DNA of 64,000 nucleotides from Dromaius novaehollandiae (lineage: Eukaryota > Chordata > Aves > Casuariiformes > Dromaiidae), in assembly GCF_036370855.1 (NCBI RefSeq), contig NC_088103.1:9859404-9923403 (forward strand), read 5' to 3'. A program made the translations under genes and the position numbers. This document shows positions 12,215-24,400 of this stretch, in pieces (positions within the stretch are counted from its first letter, which is position 1; every line of letters begins with the position of its first letter). Below the pieces are notes generated by a model. The model was not told the origin of the DNA. It saw only the letters and a list, made by a program, of their open reading frames with translations, and did no database searches.

Positions 12215-12436
12215 GGCTGGAGTACAGCGACGTGCTCCCCGACTCCTTCCCCTCGGCGCCGGCGGAGACCCTGCCGCACTTTCTGCTGGAGCCGCAGGAC
12301 GCCTACATCGTGAAGAACAAGCCCGTGGAGCTCGTCTGCCGCGCCAACCCCGCCACGCAGATCTACTTCAAGTGCAACGGCGAGTGGGTCAACCAGAAAG
12401 ACCACGTCATGAAGGAGAGCCTGGACGAGGTCACGG
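12215..12436 (+). CDS. UNC5B: UNC5B exon 2: N-terminal linker and first half of Ig1
   Basis: 222 nt between a polypyrimidine/CAG acceptor (ccttccccgcag) and donor gtgagc. It opens with GG completing a codon from exon 1, then reads [15 protein letters not shown] and on to SLDEVT, ending with one base of a Gly codon. It carries Ig1 cysteines in ELVCRA and YFKCNG. This part of Ig1 contributes to netrin and FLRT binding in the family. Confidence 0.95.
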
Positions 12437-15400
12437 GTGAGCAAACCCCCCGTCGCCCGCTCTTGCTTCCCAGGGCTTCCCCCCTTTCCTCCCTTTTTAA
12501 GGAGACGTGTTGGGAACGGGGGCAGCACCACGTGCCGGAGGGAGCACCTCAGGTCAGCGCCCGCCTGCTGGGACGGTCCCCTCGTGAGCGGATGCGCGAC
12601 CGCCGCCGGCTTTCGAGGAAGGTTTCCCGTCCTTCCGAGAAAGGGGCAGGATGTGGGAAGCGGCGCCCTGGGCAGCGTTTCGCGCTGGCCGTCCTCCGCG
12701 GCGGTCAGCTGGCTCGGCTGCCCTTCGGCTCATCTCAACCCGTGTCTGTCCTCCAGGCTAATTTGTCGTCCTCCGTCACCCACGAGTCCCTCCCCACATT
12801 TGCTCCTTTCTAGGCCGATTTCTCCCCTCATGCATCTGCATTGGAGATTATTTTCCTCCGGGTAGACAAACGGGGCTCTTTGCTATTTATTTTTAGCGTT
12901 TCCTGGCCGCGCTCCTGACCTCACGAGGTCACTGCTGTGTGTTTTCCCTGGCCTCGGTCGGCGCAGAGCTTGTCTCTGTGTCCGTATCGGCTGTGAATTT
13001 TAACAGAGGAGCTGCCCCTTGCCAGATCCTTGGTGAAGGTATCAAAAATGCAATACGCTGCGGCCCGAAGCCCTCCCAGCCGGGTGCAGGGGTGGCTGCA
13101 AAAAGCCCGACACGAAATCAGAGAGGAAACAATCCTGCGACTTTTTCTAATGCCATTTGATAAATCTGCGGCCCTTCCTTACCTGGACTAGTTTATTGAC
13201 CCTATCTCCAGAAGGATAAAGCAGAAGTGTAGAGGTGGGTTTCGGAGCTGGCAGTGCGAGTGATTACGGGCAGGGAAGGACTTACACAGAAGGAGGGATT
13301 GAAGGGATTGGAGCAGTTTCCTTTGGAGAGCAGACGAACGAGAGGTGATGCAAAATAAGGGTGGATCTGGGGAAGGCAGGCTGCGTGCTCGCACATTTAC
13401 CCTTCCTCAGAGTTCAGGATCATTAAATGGAGTTTGAAAGACAGCGCATATAAAACAGATAAGAGGAAACGCTTTCCTACAAAATGCCTAATCAACATGT
13501 AGGACTCATTGCCGTGAGGTACCGTAAAGGCCGACAGCTTAAGTCAGATTCGCAAAAGGATTAGATATTTAGTGGATAATGAGTGCGTTCCCAGATAGGA
13601 TTTGCAATGCCTGTGAAGGGATGCGTGCAAGCCGGCCCCTGCCTGCCTGAGCGAGGCGGCGTTTTAGGGGGGTCTTATTCCAGGACACGGACCACCACGG
13701 AGCCGCTTGCCCCTTCCTTCGAAGCGGCCTGGCCTGAGACCCGGCGTCATGGGGGTTTGGACGGGTCACCGATGCCGTGCGATCAAGTAGATTTGCTGAT
13801 CTGTGACCTGCCCGTTGCAGACGGGAGCGTGCCGGACTCCTCCTCTCCGGGAGGCTTTACACCCGGACTGTCTTTGGAACGGCGCTGGCTTTCGCCCCCA
13901 AAGGGAGGATGGGCTGAATGCCGAAATTAGAGGGTGTCCTCGTGGCCAGGGCTGGGTGGCCTGTCAGCCTGGAGGGCCAGGACATCCCCGGCTGCCCCTG
14001 AAGCCCGTGAGCAGCAGTCAGGGCTTACAGTCCTGTCCGCTCCTTGGCGGTAGCGGGTTTTCTCCTGGGCACCCATGGCCCCCACGGCTTGGCGCATGTG
14101 TAGGTGGCGATTAACGGGAAAGGAGAGTCGGGGGCGACGGGAAGGATGAGTCTTTAATGCCCCGGCGAGGTGGCTGGCAAGCATGAGAGGGGGGCACGCG
14201 TCTGAGTCGGTGGAGCTCAGGGTTGAGGCGGTGCTCCTGGTGCCCTGCCTGCACGAGGGGTGGTCGCGTTGCTATTTTAATGCAATTAAAATTGCAGCTG
14301 AATTTAAGCTGCTTCTGGTGTGGATGGGTCGCGGACCCAGCCTGATTCCTAGGGTCTCTGTCCACCCGACCGGAATTGCAGCCAGCGGGTGCTGCCGGGG
14401 CACTCCGGGGCCCTGCCGCCGCTGTTCCCCTGGGACCCCCCAGCTTGCTGCGAGTCCTTGATCCGATGTCAGCCCTGCGGTCCTCTCCTTTCCCGGGCTC
14501 CCTCTGGAACTGAAACCCATGGGCGATACATTTGCTTTTCTGAGCAACCTCTCGCCAAGCCCGGACTCAAAGACCATCGCTCTAGGGCGAAGTCAGTGCC
14601 AGTTAGCGACCGAGCCGCCTTCTCCGAGGGGTCATTTATTTATAGCGTGTGGCTGCGCTGGGTCAAACCAAAGGCTCGTGGAGCCGGTACCCAGCACTAG
14701 TGTTGCTTAGGGAAAGAGTGTTAAAGCAGGACAAGGATAGTGCTGTACCCCCTCCAGCAGCCTCCTGGCTTTCCCTAATCCATGATTCGTGGATGGCTTG
14801 ATCCAGAGGCAGCATCCTAGTAGTGTAGGACAGCCTTTGATGGATTTCCCTTCCTAATTAATCTGACTGCCATTAGGGCTCGTTTGTACCCCAGGATGCA
14901 ACTCGTGATGAACGAGACGGGCCAGGCAAGACATCTCTTGAAGTGAGCAGCAGGTCTCTTGGCTGTTCTAGCTCACCCAGCACTTGCCGGAGGGAAATTC
15001 GGGCTGGACCTGTTTGCTGTAGATGTTTCTTCAGAGCGTGTCTCCCTGCAGACTGTGGTCTTCACTTGCAGACCACGTGCCAGCAATTAGGTGAGGAAAC
15101 CGTGTCTGTACGCTTCATCCGGACTTAAAAGATTACGCTGCTGCTATCAGTGAAAAACCGACAATAACTTCAGTGCAGAGGTGATACCGGGCATATAAAA
15201 ATAGGCAGACTTGGGCATATCTGCCCGGCAGCTACCCTGAGGAAGGAGGCTGAAACCAAAACGGTTTGCTGTGCTAAAAATCTGCATTTGCAATGTCTGC
15301 TGTTCGTAGGAGCTACTACAAAGGGCACAGGGGAGAGATGGCCACGCAGTGATGGATTAACGTAGTTAGGCGTCTGCGTCTTTTAAGTGTCCTCACTTAA

Positions 15401-18400
15401 AAGCTGGGGGAAAGGGGCCTTTAAAAAATGACTTTTTAGATGACGCATCTTGAATAAAACACGCTTTATAATGCTCTGACTGCATCCGATCCAAAACATT
15501 TCATGTGGAAGAAAGCAAAAATAGGCCAAGTCAGAGAGAATAACTCAGCCGGCTGAGCGGGGAAGGTCTGTACAAGCAGCCGCGTTTGGATGTGTGTGAG
15601 CTGTCTAAACAGTCACTCCTGTGATTCATGAGTTCATCCCACGATCCTGGATAGAGCGTCTTCGCCTTCACCGCTTAGCGAGGGAGCAGAGCGGTCGAAG
15701 GACACGTGCCGTCTTTCCGTGGCCGGCCGAACTTCCCAGCCAGAGCTTTCCAAAGAGACGAGCAGCTTGGAGGTCGTCTCATTTCCGAGTCCTCCTGAGG
15801 GCTGTGATTTTTCCAGAAGTGCTTGGCCCAAATGCCTTTTTTTTTTTTTCCTTTTTTCCCAATAGTGGTTAAATAAATTATATTTCCTTGGTGCATGTCT
15901 GTCAGTTATTCTGTAGCAAGGTGGCGGAAAGAGAGTAATTGCTCTGTGCAGCATTGGAAGTGAGCTAAATTACAGCTCCAGAGCATGCAGCCCTACGGAG
16001 CTGTGAGCTCGAGGCGTTTTTAAAAATAGAAGCCCGTCCGTGGCTGTACACAAGGCTGGGGAGCATCGTTGCAAAACTTCGGGCTTCCATCCTGCGTGGG
16101 CAACACAACGGAAACAGCCGATAAGGGAAAGGGGCAGATATTGTTTGAAAAAGTAGAATTGAGCCCCAAGAATAAACAGCGTGTGTTTGTCTGCTCGTGC
16201 TGTGTGCGTGTCTCTTGGTATGCGCTGGGAAAACTGCAAATGAGCTTTGCTCTCTCTCCTTTTGCAGGGAACACCTATTGCCTACAGGTGTTAGCAGGGC
16301 AATAAAACTGATAAATACTAGTCTGTACCTTGAAATGGTGACTCCTGGCAATGGCCTCTTGCGTGAGCTGCCGTCTCCTTGAATAGCTCAGCGCAGCCCG
16401 TCTGCCCAAGGCAAGGCCATAGGACTAGAGACAGTCTGCTCCTGCTGCAGAGCATCTTCGGTGCTTGCGGGGGTGTGTGTCCAGTGCACGTATCTGGCGT
16501 AAAGGACCTCCCGCCTCTCCTCTCTCTTCCCCCTACCTGCTCTCCGCGATGGCCACATCAGTCAAACCTCGGCGTCCCATGATGATTCCCAGCACGGTCC
16601 AGGCCTTCAGGACCTTTTCGCTGGGTGTGGTGGCATCGTGTTTGTCATCAGACCTCTAACATGTCCACGGCTCCTTGTCAGGTTTTACAGGGATGTTGAC
16701 AGGTTGATTTAGGCGTGTCCAGTCTGGGCAAAAGCAAGGCTTAGCAGGACCTGCAGCAAGAGCAGTAGAAACGCTCGTAGGTTGTCTTGATGGGGGAGAG
16801 GGATTTTGTCTGGGACTAGGAGGGACTGAGGGCTCCCCGGCCGGGGTTGTTGGCTCCCTAGGCAGGAAAATCTCTCTGTTTTTTGCAGAGATATCTAACC
16901 CCTCATTTTCCTTCCTCTTCAGCCAGGGGATGCGTTCGTTATGAGGACGTGCCAAAAGCTCCCGCGGAGCCGGCGCCCGGCACTCGGGGTGCCCCTGCGC
17001 CTCGTCCCACTGACCCCGTGCCGCTTTGTCCCCGCAGGGATGCTCGTGCGGGAGGTGCAGATCGAGGTCTCCCGGCAGCAGGTGGAGGAGCTCTTCGGCT
17101 TAGAGGATTACTGGTGCCAGTGCGTGGCCTGGAGCTCTGCGGGAACCACGAAAAGCCGGAGGGCCTACGTCCGGATAGCGTGTAAGTGTCCCATATCCGT
17201 AGCGCTTGGTGGGATGTGACCAGCTCCAGCAGTGCTGCCTACCCCTCCGCGACAGCCGCCTGCAGCTACCTACACTGCTTCGATTTGCAGCCTACTTTTT
17301 AGTTTAAACTAATGGCTCTGCCATCTTTATTCCCACTTTGGGGGCCCTAAAGAGTTTCCAGCCTCTTTGCACCTGGAGCGGGGGATCATCCGTGCCCATC
17401 TGCGGGGAGGTGGTGGCACGAGCTGGGTGAATGCCGCGCTGCCCGTCCGTGCGCCTAGCTCTTCCGCGGTGCTTTATTATCCTTAATAAGGCAGCAGTTA
17501 GCACCTTGAGCGGTTTCCCTGCGTCAGCGACTCGGCGTCCCTGGCGCTCCTCCTGTCATATGTCACTTCTCCGAGGCGGCGTTTGTGGGTGTCAGTCTGA
17601 TTAAGGGCGCGTTAGTCGGACGGTTACCCAGCTGAATGTGCTCTCTTCTCAAATGGGATGGCAGAGCCGCAGCAGAACGGCCAGGCAACCCTCGTCGTAA
17701 GCAGATTTTGCTATTAGAGGGCTAATAATTCAGCACGGTATCAGGAACAGAGGAGCGCAATAAAAGGAAGGTGAAGTTCTTGCTGCCTTGCCTCTCTGCC
17801 CTCCTTTGGAGGACGACAGCCCTCGGTGGTTGGCAAATTAGCTGCTACATTGCCGGCGTCCCTGGAGGATTTAGTTGGTATTGGGAAAATGTTGCTAGGC
17901 AAAGGGTGGCCACTGCAGAAGCCCTATTGTTCTGGAGCCGGCCCCAACTGAGTGTCTGGTGTTTCTCCAAAAGGGTCAATCAGATGAGATTAAATGGTTT
18001 TGGATGCCGTCTCACTTGTCTCCAATATACCCGTCTGTGCGGTAACTGGAGCTCCCTGGGTTCGGTAGCATGTCTGCCGTCCCGTAAATCAGCGGCTTTC
18101 TCTGACTAGCGCTGTCCGCTCAGTTCATGCTAACAGGTTTTTTAAACTTCATGAGATTACGGTGCCTTCACAGCAGCAAAGGCTTCTGGTGGGCCTGATG
18201 AAAGCCTTTGCACGGGGCTGCGTGGCATTGCATAAGGCATTGCACCGTCAGGATGCCACGTGCAGCTCCATAGCACACAAAATGTTACGGATGCACTTAA
18301 AATGAAGATCACATCACGCGCTTTGTCCTACCACTAAGGCGCTTGGCAGGGCATTGCGGGGGATCCTGCCCTAAGAAATTTGGGGTGGCCACGTTGGGAG

Positions 18401-21400
18401 CAGCTGGCGGGGGGAGCATCCCTGCAGGGCACCTTCCCCATCCAGCCGAGCTGGGGCCACCAAGGTGGCCCTCCCTGCTGTGGACACCAGCGGGAGCCCC
18501 TCCTCATGCCTCATAGGGTTGGCTCAGCCAGGGAGATGCCAGCAGAGCCTGGGGAAAGGGAAGCAATGGCATGGGCCGAGGGGACGCTTCACCCCGGAGG
18601 ATGCGTGGGTGGGTAGTTCCCATGCTCCCTGCCCAAGCCGGAGCCCAGGCTGAGCAGGGCTGGCGCGGAGGAGGCTGGAAGCCGTTGCGGAGGATTGCAG
18701 CACCATCTAGTGACACCGGGAGGCACGGGTTTGCAGCCTGGTGCCTTCAAAACGTACCGCTGCGCTGCGCGTTATGTGCATTCGCAGAGGAGAGCCGAGT
18801 CCCTCTCGGGCCAGGCTTTCAACAGCGATCGTTCTCTCTTTCAGCACTGGAGTCAATGCCTGCGTTTCCAGCAGGTCTGGGCACGTGGCTCAGGTGGGAC
18901 CCGCTGGGGCAGAACCGAGCGGAAAGCCTCCGTAGTCTCGAAATCTGGGAGTCTGCTTAGGTGCCTTCATGGGAGCCAAGCTCTTGCGGAAATCTCGCCT
19001 TCAGAGAAGATGGGTCCCACTGCAGAGTCCAGAGGAGGCTGCGTGGGGGAGCAGAGAGAAAGAAATGGGAGTGTTGAAGAAACATTGATGAAGTTGAGAT
19101 TTGGCCCAAAAAGAAAACAGAGAAGGGTGTAAGCTTGCAAGCATACAAAGGAGGACAGGAATGTTCTGCTGTGTGTGTCAGAGGGGGGAGGACAAGGTGC
19201 TGTGGGTGCAAGCTGCAGGAAGGAAGGCCAGGTTTGCCCTCCGGGAAGGCTTTCGACAGGCAGGCGAGCAAAGCACTGGGCTGGACAGCTGGGGAGCGAA
19301 AGGAGTTGCTTCCAGCTATGCTATTCCAGAGGGATATTCCCAGCTGTGGGCTCCTGGTGCCCAGGTGGCACACTCCATCTTACCAAGGTTTCGCGGATTG
19401 GCCTGTTTCTGCGGCGGGCTGCTGACCATTGGGTTTTTCCTCCCCAGACCTGAGGAAGAACTTTGACCAGGAGCCGCTAGGAAAAGAGGTGCCGCTGGAG
19501 CAAGAGGTCCTGCTGCAGTGCCGTCCGCCCGAGGGGGTGCCGCAGGCGGAGGTGAGTGGGGCAGGGCTACGGCGTCCGGTCACGGCATCCTCCAAGGACG
19601 CTGGAGCTGAGCCGGGCTTCTGGTACCTCCCAGCCTAAAACTTTCCGTGGGAAATGCCTCCCATCCTTGCGGGTGTCTCCTCCTGTGGGGTTAGGAAGGA
19701 AGCATTTTCTGTCGTAGCCGGGTTGCCAGGATCCCAGCGGTTTGCAGCCGCACCAGCGGTGAGAGAGGGAGCGTGTGAGATAGATTAGGCACGTCCGTGC
19801 AGATGGATTGCGCCCGTGATGGATGGCCTCACATTGAGACCGTCAGCTTTCATTATGCAGCAAAATTGTTTATTTTGGGCAGCAGATCTGTTATTCTCAC
19901 ATCTAATAACACACTTAACCTCAACACCTGTTCAGCCCACCTCTCCCTCTCCTCCTTATCTGCTGTTAACCTGTTAGAGGCCAGGTCTGGGAGAGGAGAA
20001 GACACAAAATGACTTGTCTGAGGAGGAGCGAGAGGCTGAGGGCCAGAAAAGTCGGTGTTGATGGGTTTCCCTCGCACAGTAGTGAGCTCCTCCCTGCCCC
20101 AGACCCGGTAACTTCCCACAGCTCCATTAGCCTCCCCAGGAGCTGTTTATTGATGATACCCCACAATGTCCCATCCTTGCAAGAAACTGTAGTAACGGTC
20201 CCAAATCATGCTTGGCCTGACCCTGCTTTCAAAAGCAGAAATGAGCAGTTTTCTTGTGGGTAGGCAAAACTGTCGCATTTCCAGCCACCCCGGCGCTGGG
20301 AAGCCTGTTTGTGGTGCTCAACGAGCTGGTAGTCTCAGTGATGAAGAAGAGCTCTTTGGTGGCAGGTCACAGGCTGGTCCGTGCTGCTCTGGGCTCGGGG
20401 GAGTGCTCTCCATCAGTGCCTGTGAATTCCAGCCCTCCAATCTCATGTTTGTCCTTCTCCACGCTCTCACCCACGCTCAGTGGCGGTATCGACACACACC
20501 CTTCCCAAAACAGCCTAGTTAAGCACAGCCCAGAAACTGAGGGACAGCTCTGTAATTTAGTGCTGCACCCCATGTTGCCACCCATCAGCAAGGCAGCTGT
20601 TGTCCTGGGGTTGGCCAGCGCTGGGAAGTCCCCAGCACAGTCCCAGCCATCGTGCGCAGATGCGAGGCCCCGGAGGCGGCTGTGCAAAGCAAGCAAAGGG
20701 CTGGGACCAGCATACTCTTCATGCCTCCTCAGATCTCTTGCTTTGCTGCCACGTCCCGCTGGCACAGAGAGATTTGAGCAAGTGCTAAAGCAGCTGTGTC
20801 CTAGCTTAACTCGGGGCCACTTGGAAACCATCATGATGGGGACCGCGTGGGATGGAGATTTCCACCGAAACCTGTAATATGTTTTTCCTGGCTGAGTGTT
20901 CAGTTCTTGCACAGCTTAATCGCCATCCTCCCCCTTAACCTTGCCCCATTTCCTCCTTTCCGTTGCCAGGTGGAGTGGCTAAGGAACGAGGATGTCATCG
21001 ATCCCACCCAGGACACCAACTTCCTGATCACCATCGATCACAACCTCATCATCAAGCAGGCCCGGCTCTTGGACACTGCCAATTACACCTGTATGGCCAA
21101 GAACATTGTGGCCAAGCGCCGGAGCACCACAGCCGCCGTCATTGTCTACGGTACCGGCCCTCCGCGCGCAGGGAGAGGGCCTTTGCTGTCGGCTGCGGTG
21201 CCAAGCCAAGGGGGACTGTGGGCAGCTACTGGGAGTGGCTGGAGTCATCCCCACCAGGGCGTTTTGTTAAATTAGATAATATCCAATGACTGCAGAACAG
21301 GTACCTCTACCAGCTTGCACAGGTGTAAGAGGTTATTAGGTATAGATGTTGGGCAGCTTTCTCATTTGGGTATAAAGCTGGGTGGAGAGTGGGCCCACCT

Positions 21401-24400
21401 GGATCAGTTTGGCTCAGAAAGCTGCCCAGGCTGAATTTTGCTCTGAAACCAAAGATTGGCTGAGGACAGCTGCAAGGCAGCCCAAGTCAAAGAGAGGGCA
21501 AAATCATTCCCAGCTTTGCTGCTGCTGGAGGTTTTTGAGAACCAAAAGATATTTGTAGGATGGAAAAAAGTCCTAAGCAGGCTTGAGCGTCTTGTGCATG
21601 GGCTGCATGAGATGTAGAGGAGCCTCATGATGTGCTTGTGATGGGGGTGGACCATTCCAGGGTTTCGGAGAAGACAGGAGGATAAGGGAATCATAGACTT
21701 AGCTCCATCCACAGCCTTCCTTGCTGAAATGGGCTCCCTTCTCTGGCTTTAAGCGACCTGTGTGTTGACCCTGTCGCCTTCTCTTTTAGTGAACGGTGGC
21801 TGGTCCACCTGGTCTGAATGGTCTCCTTGCAACAATCGCTGTGGCCGGGGCTGGCAGAAGCGCACCCGGACTTGCACCAACCCAGCGCCGCTGAACGGCG
21901 GGTCCTTCTGCGACGGGCAGCCTTTCCAGAAAATAACCTGCACCACCCTCTGCCCAGGTGAGTGGGGTTCACAGAGCTGTGTGGCAACACTGATGTCCTC
22001 CCTGCTGCTGCCGTGACTGCGTGATCTAGCTGTGCTCCCCGAGGAGACAGGCTAGGGTCGTCTGCAGAGACACAGCCTGGTCTCCCCAGACCTTGGCTTG
22101 CCAGGAGAGTGCTCCACGGAGGTCTCTGGAGGCCCTGAAATGGGCCTTTCTGCTTCTAGACGCCCTTGTTTCCCAGCTGTCGTTAGTCCTGGCCCTTCCT
22201 AGCCAACGGCTTGGGCTGCCCCAGGGCTTTAAAGAAGCCTCTAACGAAGCGTCTCTCTCCCGTTTGGTGGCCGCAGTGGACGGAGCGTGGACAGAGTGGA
22301 GCAAGTGGTCGGCCTGCAGCACGGAGTGCACGCACTGGCGGAGCCGGGAATGCGCCGCCCCGTCCCCCCGCAACGGCGGCAAGGACTGCAGCGGCGTGCT
22401 GCTCGACTCCAAAAACTGCACCGACGGGCTCTGCATGCAGAGTGAGTGCGCGGGCAAGCGGGGCTGGGGAGGGGAGGCGAGGCACCGTCGGGCAAACGTG
22501 CTGGTTGCATTGCTATGCGCCCAGTGGGCTCAGAGGAGAGATGCGCTGAGGCTGATCTCTTTGGGTCACAGCCGCGTGGGCATGGTTTCCTCTTTGCTGG
22601 TGGTGTGTGCTGTCAATCAGAGGGCCGTCTGCTCTCTCCTGTGGAGGGATCTAGCCAGGAGATGCTTTGCAGCCCATGGAAGGCCAGCCCGCTGCCTGGG
22701 AAAGGGACAGAGCGCTCCGCAGCTTCCCAGCCCACGCACGTGAAAAGAAGACATCAGTTTTCATTATGGCTTAGTCCATTAACCTTCAGAAATCATGAGC
22801 GGTCTTGCAGGGGGCGGGGGCAGAATCGATGTGCATCGACAGACGGGAAGGAGAGTGGTGCAAAGGAGGGGGCAGAGGGCCGGGGACTTCCAGATGTGTC
22901 TCTGCGGTGGTGGTTCGTTGTCCTCAGATTCCCAGGGCTGGGGGTGAGAAGCTCCGCATCTCCCTGCGTTGCAGATACCTGACCTGTCTCGTTGCTCAGT
23001 GGGAGCCCTGGAGCAGCAGCTAGGGTCTGGTTTTTTTGGAGGGGGAAAGGCTGTCTGCTGTACTCAGAGTGAGCCCAGAGAAGGCGTTTGCTTCAGCCGA
23101 GCACACCAATGCTGCCATCTGCTGCTGCGCGACACTGCTTTCCCCTTTCCTTAGCCCAAAAAGCATCCTCTTCAGAGAGGGGATTTGGGCCAGGCCGGCT
23201 CCGGTTCTGCTCCGCTCCCCCATCATCCAGCACCAGCCCGGCAGCTGGGTCCTGCTGGCGCCCGGCTAGGCGAGGAGGGGAGGGAGCGCGGCGTGTGCCG
23301 CAGAGAGAAGCCATTTCTGAGATGCCCCTTGCCAGCCGGTTGCCTCCGGGCTGCCAGAAGCTCAGTGTTGGGGAAAACGAAGGCAGCATGACAGCAGAGG
23401 TCAGGCCCGGCTCGGAGGCACCGTCGAGCCCCGCTGCACGCCGAGCCGCTGCCGGCTGTTAACGCTGCTGAGGCCGGAGAGGCTGGTTCCCCTGGGAGAG
23501 AAGGGGACACGCACATCCCGCACGGAGGGAGCGGAGCAGAGGAGCGGAGAAGTGTTTGCGAAGGAGGAGAGGGGACAGAGCCCTTCTCCTTGGAGCCGCC
23601 CCACAAGTTCCTGCCCCTGGGGCCGGTTGCACACGCATGTGCAGGAATGGGGGTCCAAAGGCTGAGAGGAGGGTCCGCACCTGGGGACAGCGGGGATGCT
23701 GGCACGTGCCGGTGGGCTGGGGGGACACAGAGACGGTCTCGGCACTGCCACACTTCTGCCCACCTTGGTGCACGCCTCGGGGAGCCAGGCTCCTCTCCCT
23801 CCCACGGCTTCTCCATGCCCCGGCATTGCCAGGGCTGGCTTGGGCGCTGCTTGTTTTGTTTCATTTCGTTTCCATCCCACCATCACCATTTTCACCTTTT
23901 GTTTTCTAACTTTGTTTTTCCTAACAGATAAAAGAGTTCTAAGCGAACCCAAAAGCCACCGTAAGTCCTCAATTCATGGCCATTTTCTTTCGTTGTGACG
24001 CATTGCTTGGTTTTGTTCTGTTTCATCCGTGGTGGGGTTCACCCTTGGGTCCTGGGGGAAGGGGAGGGGGCAGCTGAAACCTGCCCCTCAGCTTTTCTGT
24101 ACATTAAACCATACATTGTGCTTTAGAGGTCACAAATGTGGCTGGGGACCACTTCCAGGCTGGCCCTAGGAGTCCCCCCAGGGCTGCTGTATGGCCTTGC
24201 TGCCTCCGGGGAGCACCAGCCGGGAAACCTGCCCACACCGCCCCGGTTGTGGACATCTGCCCGTTGCTCCTCCAGAATGCCTTGCTGAGTTAGTTGCATG
24301 TTCCTCGAGTTGGGCATCCCTGGATGCATCAGGGACCTGTTCTCCTGACCTGTTTCTGGTGTTCCTGGCCTCCAAAGGGGGTGATTCAGAGGGCAAGGTG

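Larger units (their letters stand above)
12437..17037 (+). other. UNC5B: UNC5B intron 2
   Basis: 4.6 kb between exons 2 and 3. It holds two CR1-type relics (13280-13590 and 14652-14875). Around 15187-15232 a short imperfect hairpin occurs (ccgggcatat and atatctgcccgg). The rest, including 15240-17030, shows no recognisable feature apart from an 11-nt T run at about 15840. Confidence 0.85.

Noticed and set aside
15187..15232. Imperfect hairpin in UNC5B intron 2 as a miRNA
   Set aside because: Stem arms are only about 10 bases with a 2-base insertion; too short for a precursor.
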